Source: Allodiplogaster sudhausi
Lineage: Eukaryota > Nematoda > Chromadorea > Rhabditida > Diplogasteridae
Direction of reading: 5' to 3'
NCBI GenBank assembly: GCA_945643635.1
Contig: CALZFC010000057.1
Location: 1,886,001-1,950,000 of the forward strand
DNA length: 64,000 nucleotides
The notes under the pieces are model-generated. The model did no database searches. It saw only the letters and a list, made by a program, of their open reading frames with translations, and was not told the origin of the DNA. Positions within the stretch are counted from its first letter, which is position 1. Each line of letters opens with the position of its first letter. Shown here one piece after another: positions 42,177 to 54,202 of the stretch. The position numbers were made by a program, and so were the translations under genes.

Positions 42177-42425
42177 TCTCTCTTTCTCACTCTCTGTCTC
42201 TCTCTCTCTCTCTCGCAATTGGCGATCCTATCACGTTTATCGTGATTAAACCGCATTATCATTTAAAGAATTTGGTTACAGTTTAGGCACAATTAAGATA
42301 CTCAATTCTTCTCGTGATTGTTTCACTCATTCGGCAAACTCTCCATTTCTATTGCAGTGCATGGCCATGCAAGTTCGTTATCAAGCACATATTATTTTCA
42401 GTTTTTTTTCTTTCCTTCTTTACTT
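42067..42425 (-). promoter_or_regulatory. Promoter module of the unit 3 peptide gene
   Basis: Same block order as in unit 2: TATA, 'gcttaccacaccccttttcgc', CT tract 42135-42212 and distal block to ~42400. The CT tract differs in length from unit 2, so the microsatellite varies between otherwise near-identical promoters. Confidence 0.65.
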
Positions 42426-42689
42426 GCTCATCTTTCTACCTTATATTTTCGTAATTCATACTTTGCATACTGTCTCATTACATAACTGCACTGGGCCCGT
42501 AACAACGACTCAACAGTTGCTTGACATCCTTCAGGGCAGCCAGCTTACGACATAATACCACCGGGTTGTTCCCTCAAGTGCTCTGTCCCAGTTGGAGACA
42601 AACTATTTTAATGAATTTTTTTGGTGACTTGGTTATTGAGAGAGGTGAGCCCGGGAACACCCTGACAAGTCTAAGAGATCAGAGCAAGA

Positions 42690-42720
<31 letters not shown>

Positions 42721-42909
42721 CATCTTACGATGATGCCAGAATGCGTATGTTTTTTTAAGGAACACAGACCAGAGAAGTAGAAAGTTGTGCCTTATGACGA
42801 TTCCAATCAGAATAACAAGAGTTGAGAGAAATGTTGAGAGAGTGAGAGATATTGCCGGAGGGACATGAACTAACGATAGATCATGCGGGTTCGAGAGAGA
42901 TAGCGAGAG

Positions 42910-42949
<40 letters not shown>

Positions 42950-43571
42950 TGAGTGAGTGGGCAGCGGAAATCGGCTGATCTTCGGCAGCGTGATAGTGCG
43001 ATTTTATTTCCCTGCGTTGCAGACAAAACACTATAGAGAGAGGAGCAAAGACAAGTGAGAGAGATAGAGAGAAAGAGAGAGAAACAGAGAAAGAGAGATA
43101 GAGAAATCGGCAGAAAAAAGATAGAGATGCGGAGAAATAGGCAGAAAGAGAGATATGACACAGAGATGGTGATGAGCGATTTTTTGTTAATGCAGATGAC
43201 AATGAAAATGTCGTTTTGTCAGTTGAAAATGTGCGCGAAAGAGTGAAACGGTCACGAGAAGAATTCAGTGGCAAAATTCTACGTATATTGAAACCTAATT
43301 GTATAAATGATGGTAAATTGGATATTTGTGCTGACACAAGGAGATATCCTAATAATAGTGCTTTTCTTTCCTTTGCCCTTGGCTCGGAAACGTGCTGGCA
43401 AGGTGAGGCGATTGGCTAACGCCTTTCCTTATCCTTGTCAATATTTCTTTCCTTCCAATTCCTCTTCTCTCTCAATTCCTCGGATCATTATGATGTTGTG
43501 TGTCTTTACTTGTGTAAAATAAATATGTTTTACAATCGCTTACGTTAGTTATTTACATACATTTATTTTAC

Positions 43572-43624
43572 ATGCATGTTTCATAACAATATTTTATCAT
43601 TTTGTTATGAAACATGTATGTATG
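43572..43624. other. Long perfect-stem hairpin, one per tandem unit
   Basis: Arms 'catgtttcataacaa' and 'ttgttatgaaacatg' with an AT-rich loop. Identical hairpins lie at about 38465-38517 and 40992-41044. It may be a small palindromic MITE relic or an RNA hairpin. Confidence 0.7.
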
Positions 43625-44764
43625 TGGAATTTATTTTCCATCGACGATTTCAAAACAAATTTATAGTTAACAAACAATCGACAAGTAAATCATAACAATT
43701 ATTTATACTGTTAATTAATGCAGTTAATGAAACGAATGAATATTGAAGGTAGATATTAGATTAAAATTATCTAGAGTCGGAAGAAAATGTGTTCAATGTA
43801 TGTATATGCTTTGCGATAATAATGCGTGATATTAAAAAAAAACCAACATTACATAATCATTTGGTAACCATTACGTATAGCAATTGTTTCCGCAAGTGAT
43901 CAAATGGGAGAATAACTGCAGGATTTTAAGGTTTTCAACGGCTTTAAAACCACCATTTCTGAATTCCGCACGATTTTTTTTGCAACAAATGGAAAATGTT
44001 TTTTTAAATAATAAATAAAGCTGTTAACAGGTATTTCTAATGGTACATAGAGAGGGAAACGAACGCGCACAACATTGATTAATCCTTTTAAAATTTTATT
44101 CGTTAATTCGAACCTGCGCCGCCTCTGTCATTCGTTGTGTCCTCCTCCTCTCTTTCCTAAAGTGTTTCCCAACAATTTTTCAATCACATTTTCCACCTGT
44201 TAGATAAATAAAGTAATTAAGTCAGTTATTTAGTAAGAAAGTAAGCATGTAAGTAAGTAAGTAAGTAGGTAAGTAAGTAATTATGTAAGTATAAGATATT
44301 AAGACCTTTCTAATACATTTATTGTTTTATTCTTTTGTTTTAGCAAGGAACTTAATTTTGGAACACAAAATGTATACAAATAAAGATATTACTTTTTTTT
44401 CTTGCCTTTATTTTCCCTTTCTTTTCCACTCAGAAAATTTTTTATGAGGCGATGGCGAAAAGGACGACACCGTGTGACAACACCTTTGTGAAGGCGACTA
44501 ATGAGGTTTTTCTTTGAAAAAAAAACATTGTTAAATATTTCTACTCACTTTTCCTCTCTCACTTTTTCGTGTCCATGTAAACTGGCGGCAATTTCAACCA
44601 AAGTTGAAGTCATTTATCATTACAGTTATATGTTTATTTTTTCAACACTTTATCCTTTGTGAATTTAATTTGAGTTTCTGAAACTTCCTAACATTTCTCT
44701 GAAACTTCGCTCACTCAACTGAAAGTGAAATCGTCATTAACATTTGCTGGTCTCGATTTCCAAC

Positions 44765-44865
44765 TCCACTTGTCATAGCTAAAGAGGCGTGGCTCTCGCT
44801 TCACACGTATTCCGAGGGGCTCTTCACGCTTGACCACCTTCGTGTAATAGATGTCCAAGCAAAAC
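44765..44865 (-). pseudogene. Degenerate RVKR exon 2 relic
   Basis: The minus strand reads V-V-K-R-E-E-P-L-G-I-R-V-K-R-E-P-R-L, in the family register. The acceptor is altered (TTTTGCTTG) and no first exon is present. The flanking intron sequence ('aattccaatctaacatt') is family-like and is cut by the hAT-like element starting at 44933. Confidence 0.55.
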
Positions 44866-44932
44866 TTCATTCTGTATTATTTGTTCCATAAATTCCAATC
44901 TAACATTGGGTTACCGAAATCCTGCTTGGTGA

Positions 44933-45320
44933 CAAAGGTGTCAACGGCCCGGCCCAATGGGACCAACATTCCATGGGCCCGGGCCCAGGAAATGTTGGGC
45001 CGGCAAGTGGGTCCGTTTGTGCCCGATTATTTGAGAAATTGGTTGATGGGTTAACTGATTTGAAATTTGTTCCAAGAATTTCATCAAATGTTTTTTTCTT
45101 CAAATGATTTTTCAAATAAATATAATTAAAAACCATTACCTTTTAAAAATTCTTTCAAGAAATCACTTGAAGAAAATCATTTGAAGAGAAATTATGAAAA
45201 TCTTGCCGGGCCGGGCGTGGGCCCAAAATTCTAAGGACCTGAAAAGTACGGGGACGGGTTGAGAGTTTGGGCCCGATGGGCTGGGCCGGTCTAAAAATGT
45301 TTGGCCCGTTGACACTTCTG
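44933..45320. mobile_element. hAT-like MITE (inverted repeats, no clear TSD)
   Basis: Ends CAAAGGTGTCAACGG and, reverse-complemented, CAGAAGTGTCAACGG, form imperfect inverted repeats. Both ends are rich in 'gggccggg' and 'gggcccgg'. The middle is AT-rich and palindromic. The 8-bp flanks (cttggtga and accacggg) do not match, so the insertion is old or rearranged. No transposase is encoded. Confidence 0.55.
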
Positions 45321-45637
45321 ACCACGGGCGCTTGTTTGAGCACTCTGTCTCGTGTGAGCTTTGCCATGAAGAAGAGGAAGAGAGGGCAGTCAGAGGGAGA
45401 GCAGCGTTTGCCGCGCCAAGGCTCTTCTTCAATGTTTCTCTTGCACACATCAACAGGTACTCTGCTGAGGTTTATTGGCAATGAACAGCATAAGCAAACA
45501 CAAGTAAGCAATACAAATAAGATGGAACGAGGGGTTCAGTGGTTTTTGACACGGATGTTGGGGAATAGACGGTGATCTTAGAACGGGGCACGGCTTAACT
45601 CGCTTTTTGCGCCCCGTCGTCTCTGACGACGCCGGCA

Positions 45638-48249
45638 CTAGCGGCCACAGCTAACGCAGCGAGCCGATCGCTTCACTCGAGCCTCTGGCGGCGGTGCTCG
45701 CTTCACGCGGTCTTCCTGTCCACCCTCGGATTCGTCTCTCTTCACTCGAGCCTCTGGCGGCGGTGCTCGCTTCACGCGGTCTTCCTGTCCACCCTCGGAT
45801 TCGCCTCTCTTCACTCGAGACTCTGGCGGCGGTGCTCTCTTCACGCGGTCTTCCTGTCCACCCTCGGATTCGTCCCGCTTCACTCGAGCCTCTGGCGGCG
45901 GTGCTCTCTTCACGCGGTCTTCCTGTCCACCCTCGGACTCGTCCCGCTTCACTCGAGCCTCTGGCGGTGGCGCTCGCTTCACACGATCATCAAAGAAGCC
46001 AGGCTTATGGACACCCTTTCGCTTCACTCGTGTCCCGTCAGTTGCTTCGACTTCACGCTTGTGCGCTCGCGCGTCAGCGACGTTCCTGCAAAACTTCATT
46101 CTATATTATTTGCTTCATAAATTCCAATCTAACATTGTTGTTTGCTTAGATTAATAGCAAAGTGGAAAATAAACAAATGAATGAATAAGCTACTACCAAA
46201 TTCAAACATTATAATCGTCGAGCTATGGCGATATTTGCACTTACAGTACCGTCGGAAAGTCTATGAACTTTTGGTTTTTCATGCATAATTTCCTTCAAAG
46301 TCTATGAAAGTTAATGAAATTTTCATTGATGCTCTTTTGTAATAATAGATCTTCAGTAGCCGAATATTGGATTCATTGATCCACTACAAAGCGAAATAAA
46401 ATCAATAACTCAAATTACAAGGGTTGCATATTTAGACGTGATGGATAAAATGGTTTATTTCCTTGGTATTCGGTAATTTTTTATCGGACAAGTGGTTTAG
46501 CTGCATGCTAGAACATCTCTGCGATAACTGTTTGGTCCAGTCGATATTTAATCACATGTTTTTACGTGCGGCCAGCCTCCAGTGCCAGATCCATGCAGTC
46601 GGCCTGAGATGCAGATGGTTCAGGAGGACAAAATCGATCATTTACTACAATATCTATAATAATCATGATGTCCATTTATTCGGAGATGATCATTGAACTA
46701 ATTCAGGCGCTTACGTGATCTGTGGAAATTAGATGCTAACTATTTATGCACACTTTGGACACCGCGGTCAACTTTCGTCCGCAGTGCAAACTTGGTAAAA
46801 GTGATCTTGCGCAGGCGTCCGTATTTCAAAAACTCTCTTGCCTATCTATAACGATAGTTAATAGGTTTTTCCACGTTCAGAATCTTTATTTATTCACTGT
46901 CTTCATGAGGCCACTAGAACAGTAGATCGTTTGACGGCACCCTTGCATTGAGTGGTACTATGTATTTGACAGCTGTGTGTTTTAAAACAATCACAACATT
47001 AAACTGGCTAATTGAGATTAAAACAATTGCAGAACACTCTGATGTATAGATTATAGTGATTTTCGACTCGATCTAAAAAAAAGTTCGGGTTTAGTTTCCT
47101 GCCTTTAAAGACACCGAACTACACTATGCCAGGAGTGCATTCAAACGATCTACTTTATCTGGTGGTCTCTTAAAGCAGGAAAGAACTAAGGCTATCGATC
47201 ATGAAGCAGGCTATTAACTGTGATTTGAGATTGGTAAACCCGTTTTAGAAAATCAGACTCCCGCATAGCATCACTTTAAGTTGGTCCAGACTGCGGACGA
47301 AAGTTGTCCACAGTGGTTATAGCGTGCATAAACAGTCAACATGTAATTTCTACTGCTATAATAACGATGTGAATAAGTTCAATGATCATCTCCGAATAAA
47401 TGGACATCATGATTATTATAGATATTGTAATAAATGATCGATTTTGTCCTCTGAACCTTCTGCATCTCAGGCCGACTGCATGAATCTGGCACTGGAGGCT
47501 GGCCGCATGTAAAAACATGTGATTAAATATCGACTAGACCAAAAAGTTACGTAGAGATGTTCTAGCATGCAGCTAAACCATTTGTCCGATAAAATCTTAC
47601 CGAATACCAAATAAATAAACCATTTTATCCAGCACGTCTTAATATGCAACCCTTGTAATTTGAGTTATTGATTTTTATTTCGTTTTGTAGTGGATCAATG
47701 AATCCAATATTCGGCTACTGAAGATCTATTATTACAAAAGAGCAACCCTGAAAATTTCATTAACTTTCATACACTTTTGTCAAGCCTGCTCTTCGGTGGA
47801 GTGTGAGCCGGCCGTGGGGAATGTATATGTGTAGTTCTGTAGCCCCGGATCTCCCCTTTTACTTTATTACTCTTGGACTTCTTAGTGACATATTTATCGC
47901 TTACTTTCCTTACATCCTTATCAACATGAGGTTGGGCCTAGAGAGAGTGATAGAGAGGGGGGAAGATCCATGGCGGGGGGAAGCTGCCAGCCGCCCTGTG
48001 GAGGTGTTTGGAGGCTCCCACTGCAGGCAGCTTCCCGAGTGGCCCCCTCTCCCCGGAGGGACGGGGCCACTGCGCTCTCCCCGCCGTAACACTTTGAAGG
48101 AAATTATGAATGAAAAATCAAAAGTTCATAGACATTCCGACGGTATTGTATACAGAAATAATAGAGGCCGAATAGAATAAGGGCAAAACGTTGACTGACG
48201 ACAGCGCGATTACTGCGAGCAAGGCGAGCAGAAGGATGAGGGTGCGCAT
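45638..48249 (-). CDS. Secreted RVKR peptide precursor, expanded member with transposon in its intron
   Basis: Exons 48200-48249 (50 nt) and 45638-46085 (448 nt) are in phase and encode 165 residues. The signal peptide is M-R-T-L-I-L-L-L-A-L-L-A-V-I-A-L-S. The mature part is N-V-A-D-A-R-A-H-K-R, E-V-E-A-T-D-G-T, K-G-V-H-K-P-G-F-F-D-D, then A-P-P-P-E-A alternating with D-E-S-E-G-G-Q-E-D (or G-E-S-) in a 69-bp higher-order repeat, and a tail S-A-R-C-V-S-C-G-R, all separated by R-V-K-R. Splice sites are GTCAGT and TTTTGCAG. The intron is enlarged to ~2.1 kb by a fold-back element (46249-48143). The TATA box is ~50 bp upstream of the ATG. It is the most repeat-rich member seen. Confidence 0.7.
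46249..48143. mobile_element. Fold-back (Tc1/mariner-like) non-autonomous element, TA flanked
   Basis: It starts CCGTCGGAAAGTCTATGAAC and ends with the near reverse complement, flanked by TA (46247-46248 and 48144-48145). Long inverted arms run from 46249 to ~46795 and from ~47285 to 48143. It has no transposase frame. It interrupts the intron of the 45.6-kb peptide gene and contains a solo LTR in its right arm. Confidence 0.8.
47778..48091. mobile_element. Solo LTR-like insertion (314 bp) in the fold-back element
   Basis: It starts TGTCAAGCC and ends CCGTAACA, flanked by cttt on both sides (47774-47777, 48092-48095). The left arm of the fold-back element shows the uninterrupted site. TG...CA ends and a 4-bp duplication fit a solo LTR, with no relation to the 29-kb LTR by eye. 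Confidence 0.65.
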
Positions 48250-48294
48250 CGCAAGTGTTTGAAGACTTGTTGTCGTACCATTGCGCTATCACAG

Positions 48295-48605
48295 GTCATA
48301 TATAGTACACCCGATTGTTCACCACACCCCTTTCGCTGAAGGAGATAGGAAAGATAAAAAATTCTCACTCATTGTATCTCTCCCTCTCTCCCTCTCTCTG
48401 TCTCGCTGTTTCTCTCGAAATCGTCGCTCCTATCCCATTACTAGTGATTAAAAAACATCATCATTTAAACAATTTGGTTACAATTTAGGCACAAATAAAG
48501 TAGTGAATTCTACCCGTGACCGTTTCACTTATTCGGCAAACTCTCCGTTTCTATTGCCTTGGCAATAATGTAAGTTTGTTGTCATGCACATATTATTTGC
48601 AGCTT
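48295..48605 (-). promoter_or_regulatory. Promoter module of the 45.6-48.2 kb peptide gene
   Basis: TATATAG at 48298-48305, 'ccacacccctttcgctgaagg', CT tract at 48375-48415, distal 'cgtgaccgtttcacttattcgg' block at ~48510-48545. Same order as the other family promoters. Confidence 0.6.
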
Positions 48606-48609
48606 TTTT

Positions 48610-49454
48610 CTTTCCTTCTTTATGTTTTTTCGGACTTTATGTTTTCTTAATTCACAGTTTCTCCTCTCTCTCATTACATCACAGCAACGGGCCCGTAACA
48701 ACGATTCAAAAGTTGCTTGCTTCACATCCTTTCAGAGCAGCTTACGGCATCACAGCACCGCGTAGTTCCCTCAAGTGCTCTGCCCCAAGCGGTGGATTAG
48801 TTAGTGGCCTTTCTCCTTCTCTCTTCGTCTCTCTCTCTCTCTCCTTCTCTCTCTCTCCTCTCTCACTCTCTTTCTCTCTTTCTCCTGGTTTCTTCGTCTC
48901 CTATATCTAAATAGTTTAGTTACTCTAAACATCATCTTGCTTTCAGCTACTGTCCCAACAGGTTTGACAACTATCCGAATTACATCAGCAATACCCGCTC
49001 GTATAATAGAGCAGATATTAGGAACGGCGATATTTCTTATTTTTTCGAACATTTTCAACTGTTTGTGCTCACATTTGTCATGCGCTATAGATATAGAGAG
49101 AGAGAAAAGAGAAGAAGAGAGAAGAGAGTGAGAGAGAAGAGAGAGAGAGGAAGTGAGAAGAGAGAGAGTAAGAGAAGAGAGAGAGAGAGAGAGAGAGAGG
49201 AAGAGAGAGAGGAAGAGAGAAGGGAAAGAGAGACAGGAAGAGAGAAGAGAGAGAAAAAGAGAGAGAAGAATATTGATAACGAAGTTGCATGGCCATGCAT
49301 GCCAACCGGTCATGGGAAGAATTGACAACCTTAATTGTGCCCAAATTGTAACCAAATTGTATAAATGATGATGTTGTTTAATCATCATATATGGGATATG
49401 AGAGCTGACAGATATAGAGAGAGAGAAGAGAGAGAAAGGAGAGAAAGTGAAAGG

Positions 49455-49504
<50 letters not shown>

Positions 49505-50314
49505 GGCAGAGAGAGAGATAGGCAGAAAGAGAGATAGAGAGACAGACAGAGAAAGAGGCAGAAAGAGAGATAGTGTGAGAGAGATAGAGAAATAGGCAGA
49601 AAGAGATAGAGAAATAGGCAGAAAGCGAGATATCACGCAGAGATGGTGATGAGCGGGTTTTCTAATGCACAGATGGCAAAGAAAATGTTGTTTTATGATT
49701 AGAAAAGATACGAGAAAGAGTGAGTAGAGATTAATTTAGTGCCAAAATTGTACCAAGATTGTAACCAAATTGTATACATGATGATGACGATAATTAATCA
49801 TGATAACTGGGATAAAGGCAGCGATTTTGAGAGAGGGAGATAACTTTTCTTCTCGATTTTCTTCAGCGAAAAGGGGGGCGCGTACGGATATTCATAAGAA
49901 AACGCGCGGTCTAATCCTGCTAGCTGTAAGTGTCCAATCGCGTGCGGGTTTTTCTTTTCTTATCTTTTCATGTTCTTGTTAAATAAAATTCCTTAATGTT
50001 ATTTACAACCATGATTGTCACCAAGGAAGCCGAAGCTGTGCGAATTGATTTGTGCACGATTGTATAAATAAATCAGTCTTTTTCTTCTTCATTTCTTTTG
50101 AGATGCTCGAGGCAGATTTACACGAAAGTCACCCCTCAAAAATTATGTAAATTTCAAACACACCTACTGCTCTGATTCCGTGTATATCAAGCTTTAAAGG
50201 AAGACACTAAAAACTCAATATTCTTTATAGAATCCGTCACCTTCGACACCCAAAAACAGTAAAACACAGATAAAATCGATTACGTAGCACAATGGCAACA
50301 GCAGGGTCAACATT
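48610..50314. repeat. GA/CT tracts and orphan promoter relic, no gene
   Basis: CT tract at 48815-48890, GA tracts at 49095-49265 and 49410-49600. At 49690-49880 a plus-orientation copy of the family promoter module ('tcttctcgattttcttcagcgaaaagg') has no signal exon after it. Low-complexity frames are rejected. Confidence 0.6.
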
Positions 50315-51475
50315 CTAAGAGCCAATATACACTCTTCCATGCTGGTTGATGAACTTGGCGACTGCAAAGAAAGGTATTAAAACAAATATTCTGGGTGAAA
50401 AATAAAGGTCAAAAATTTATTTCCTGATAAATTTTGTAGTCCCATAATTAAAGTTCTTTGCTAAAGTTTTCATACAATTTTGCGGAATCTACATATTTTG
50501 TGCGCGAACTATCCAAAGAACAGAGTTAATGTGCTCATTCCCCCCCCCTGACAATACTGCCACGTACTGCAAGAAATAATGTGCAAATGCCCTCATGCTT
50601 CAAAGATTTTCAGAAGTGAATACCACAAAAAAAGCTTTAAAATATGTTAAACATCGGGTGAATTCGTGTATGTAGTGTATTACTATTTTTGGAAGGATCT
50701 CCAGTATTCCATGCCAAGTTTTCGGTAGGACTTTTGGCAAAAGTGCGACTTATTTAAACAATCATTAGCCCTCAGAATACTATCAGAACATGGCAGCGCT
50801 TATACAGGCGGATTACTGCTACAGTCCTTATATTAATGAAATATTACAATCAGTGCAGCCGATAGCAACGCTGGCCAGAGGAAATTTAATTCTATTTATA
50901 CAAAGTATCATGACCAAGATATTAGAGAGGCTATCACCATTACAAAGAAACAAATAAGGATGACGAACATGTTTATTCTATAAAAGTGAAATAAATAAAT
51001 AAAAATCATGCTGCAGTCTATTTATTAATTTTTTTTACCCTTTTAAGTGACAAAATAGGCAATTTTTTTATTAATTAATTAATCGAAATCAATAAATTAA
51101 TAAAAATTTATTCATTAAAAAAAGATTGACTAATTAACCCCCCTCCGCCTGAAACTGACCAGCTTGCATCTCCTCCTGGGTGACGTAGATGAACCTGCCG
51201 CGTTCGTCCATGACTCCGATGAGGTCGCCTGCGGCGAGGAAGCGGTTGAGACGGTCGATGGCCTCTTCTGTCGTCAGCCAGAAGTGGGCAGCCAGCTCAT
51301 CCACGTTGACTACCTGCAGAGAGAGAGGAGAGAGAGGAGAGAGAGAGACAGAGAGAAAGAGAGAGAGAGAGAGAATGGAAGGAAGAGAGGGGCGGGTGGT
51401 AGGAAGAGTAAATGACGACGGGCCGAGGAAAAAGTGGGGGGGGGAGAGAGTGGACAGAGTGACTATAGGAATAAC

Positions 51476-51514
<39 letters not shown>

Positions 51515-53611
51515 AGAAATAGAGCGTGGGGAAGGGGGTGGAATGGGACAGACAGGTAAAATGGAAGTGGATGTGAAAATGGACAGAGACAAGCAGATGA
51601 GATACTCAATTCTTTGTTAAAAAAACTATCTATACGTTAAAAAAATCTGTCCAAACAATTTATCCAATTAATAATAAATAAATAAATAATTTAGATCTAA
51701 CAATAAATAATATCCATTCTGACCTTGGCTTCCTTGACGCACCGCACAAAGTTTCGCATGCGATTCTCCCGCTCCTCCTCATCAACATGGTCAAAGCCTT
51801 CTTCCTGAAGACATTCAAAAACAATGAAACGGGTGGGGAATGAGTAATTTTGTATATGAAAGGGGGTTGGTTTTCAAAAAGGGTGTGGGTAGTCATTATC
51901 AGATACCCCTTTTTTCCCTGCCAATTACCTGAGCTATTCAATCGTCACATCCATTTGGGAGAAAACGTGTAAAATTCCGTTACTAGCAAATCCGTTCAAG
52001 GCAAAATAATAAGACCTAATGATCCAGTTGAGGTCGAAACCGTTAAAAAGCAGCAGTAACCGGGGAAAAAATTAGAAAAAAAAATTAATTAAAATGTACG
52101 GTATTGTGTAGAGGACGTCGATTTCTATAAGTGAGCCAATTTTCATAAACGAATCGAAAAAAAAAATCCCCCAGAACAGGTCGTGCTCAAAGGTTACAGA
52201 AGAAATGCTGTCTTAAAAGTACTAAATGGGTGATTCCGCTGAGGTCGAAACCATTAAAAGTATTCACCGGGACAGCCATCACCTTGAGGTACTCCTCCAG
52301 CTCGCGCTTCTCTCTCTCTTCTCGCTCTCTCTGTTCTGCCTGCTCTCTCGCCGCCTCCTCTGCTCGCTCGCGTTCACGCTCCTGAATGTAAATTATTTTT
52401 TTGTATCTTACAATAATAAAACATTCTATTGTACTATGCGAATTTAAAATCAAATAAGAAGATGAATTAAATAACAAATTAATTTTAGAAAACTATACCA
52501 AAATTATGCAAATTACAACATATTTATTACTCTTTAAAATGTGAACACCACATGAAGTCGGCTTTCTCTAAATAATAAACAAATAAAACAGTAAGTACTA
52601 TTGTAAAAGAAAAATAAATTACTCCAAAAGTACACTTTAGAAAAGTCTACCTTCTCCATCTGATCGTCTCTCTCCTTTTCACGCTTCTTGCGTTCCTCTC
52701 GCTCGATGAGTTCCTTAAAAATAAATGAAAAAAATTCTTTTACAAAAATGTTTTAAAAAATTCCAAAAAAATAAATGGAAACAATAATTAAAAAGTAATC
52801 GCTAAAATAATCTTTGAAATCTTCGAGAATAAATAATTATAAAGCATAAACAGAGAAAAATACCTTACAATCGGTTGAAAAAAGTAGTCGAAAATGACAT
52901 TGTTTGCTTAGAAATATCTCAGTAAAACATACTTTGAACATACTTATAGAAATTTTCCTTCTGTTAAACAATCATTTCCTTGTGAAAAGGAAATACTTCT
53001 TAAGGCCATTCTTATTTGTGGGATAAATAGTTATTAGATTGTTTTCCTAATAAAAAGAAAACAATAAGCATATTAAAATTTAGAAAAAAAAAAATTAACA
53101 GAATTTCAAGCAGCTTTCTTATTAAAAATTTAAACAAAAAAAATAACAAATGTTTTTCATGCCTGCTCTCGTGCGGCCTTCTTGGCAGCCTTCGCTTCCA
53201 GCTTCATCGCCTTCTTCTTGCCAATGATCTCGCGAAAGTTGTACTCATCTAGCAAAAGCAGGCAGTTCTTTATCTTTGAATACGCGCCCTTTCGCGGAGT
53301 AAAAAACACTTTCAAAAGGAAGAACAATGAGATTTAAATTATTCGCATACAAGTTTGCCATTTGCCCCCTACGAATTGTCAGAATTATTACACTCACTTC
53401 TACTCTCCACCTTTGGCCTTCTCTCTCTCCACCTCGCTCTCTCTCTCCACCTCTCTCTCTCTCACTCTCTCACCTCTCATTCTAACCATTCGCTCCCCTC
53501 CTCCCGTCCTGCCCGTCTGCCTCTGCCATTGCCAAGATTGCGTCGGCCCTCTCTCTCGCCGCAGCCTCATCCCTCTGCAGCTTCACGAGGCGAAGAATGA
53601 TCACCGAGAAT
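50315..53611 (-). CDS. DDRGK1: DDRGK domain-containing protein 1 (ufmylation), N-terminus unresolved
   Basis: In animals DDRGK1 anchors the UFL1 ufmylation ligase at the ER membrane. Exons (minus): 53487-53611, 53163-53248, 52651-52713, 52268-52381, 51724-51804, 51160-51313 and 50315-50361, all joining in phase. A long charged Glu/Arg/Lys coil is followed by the conserved C-terminal winged-helix region: V-D-E-L-A..F, A-I-D-R-L-N-R-F-L, G-V-M-D-E-R-G-R-F-I-Y-V-T (the DDRGK-type motif, here D-E-R-G-R) and the last exon V-A-K-F-I-N-Q-H-G-R-V. One donor (after 53163) would have to be GC. The membrane anchor and start codon are not certain; a hydrophobic exon candidate lies at 53747-53877. It is the only clear host housekeeping gene here, and a GA tract sits in its intron before the 51.2-kb exon. 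Confidence 0.85.
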
Positions 53612-53746
53612 CTGGAATTACTTCTTTTTTTCTTCTTCATAATATTATTTTCATTAAAAAAAAACATTACTATAACTGTTTCTTAATGCAAAAATAATAA
53701 CAAAAATACTTCCATTCATCTTTGATCTTTGGTCATTGGTCATTGA

Positions 53747-53877
53747 TCATTGATCATGCTGCCCAATGAGAATGGAAACTAACACAAGCAAGAGAACAGC
53801 GACAGATCCAAGGAGTGCAGGGTTGACGCCGACATCTTCGGCGGCCGCAATGGGAACTTCGTACTTGACATCAGCGC
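53747..53877 (-). other. Hydrophobic segment, possible membrane-anchor exon of DDRGK1
   Basis: The minus strand reads D-V-K-Y-E-V-P-I, then P-A-L-L-G-S-V-A-V-L-L-L-V-L-V-S-I-L-I-G and a stop soon after. DDRGK1 proteins start with a membrane helix, and the position is right. However, no ATG precedes it, and joining it to 53611 would need a second GC donor (phase fits). It could instead end another gene. Confidence 0.35.
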
Positions 53878-53889
53878 CTCAAGTATGGA

Positions 53890-54161
53890 CTATGGTCAAG
53901 GAAGCATTTGTAAAAAATGAATTTGGTAAAGGAAGCATTTGTAAAAAATGAATTTGGTAAAGGAAGAATTTATAAACGACGAATTTCTTAAGGAAGACTT
54001 TGTAAAGGAAGAAGATTTATAATGGAGGAACTTTTAAATGGCTTACAGTATTCGTGCTAACTTTAGACTTTTCAATACATATTAAAACCTTTAAAATTTA
54101 AAGTGAATACTGTTTGGCAACTAAAATTCCAACTTTTTTTTGTTCCTTTTTTGCTTCTAAA

Positions 54162-54202
<41 letters not shown>

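Larger units (their letters stand above)
41235..43814. repeat. Tandem unit 3 of 3 (2,580 bp)
   Basis: Same start and end as unit 2. It carries the intact, unoccupied retrotransposon target at about 43428-43442. The sequence after 43814 to about 44760 is AT-rich, with no gene and a (TAAG)n-like stretch at 44240-44285. Confidence 0.93.
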
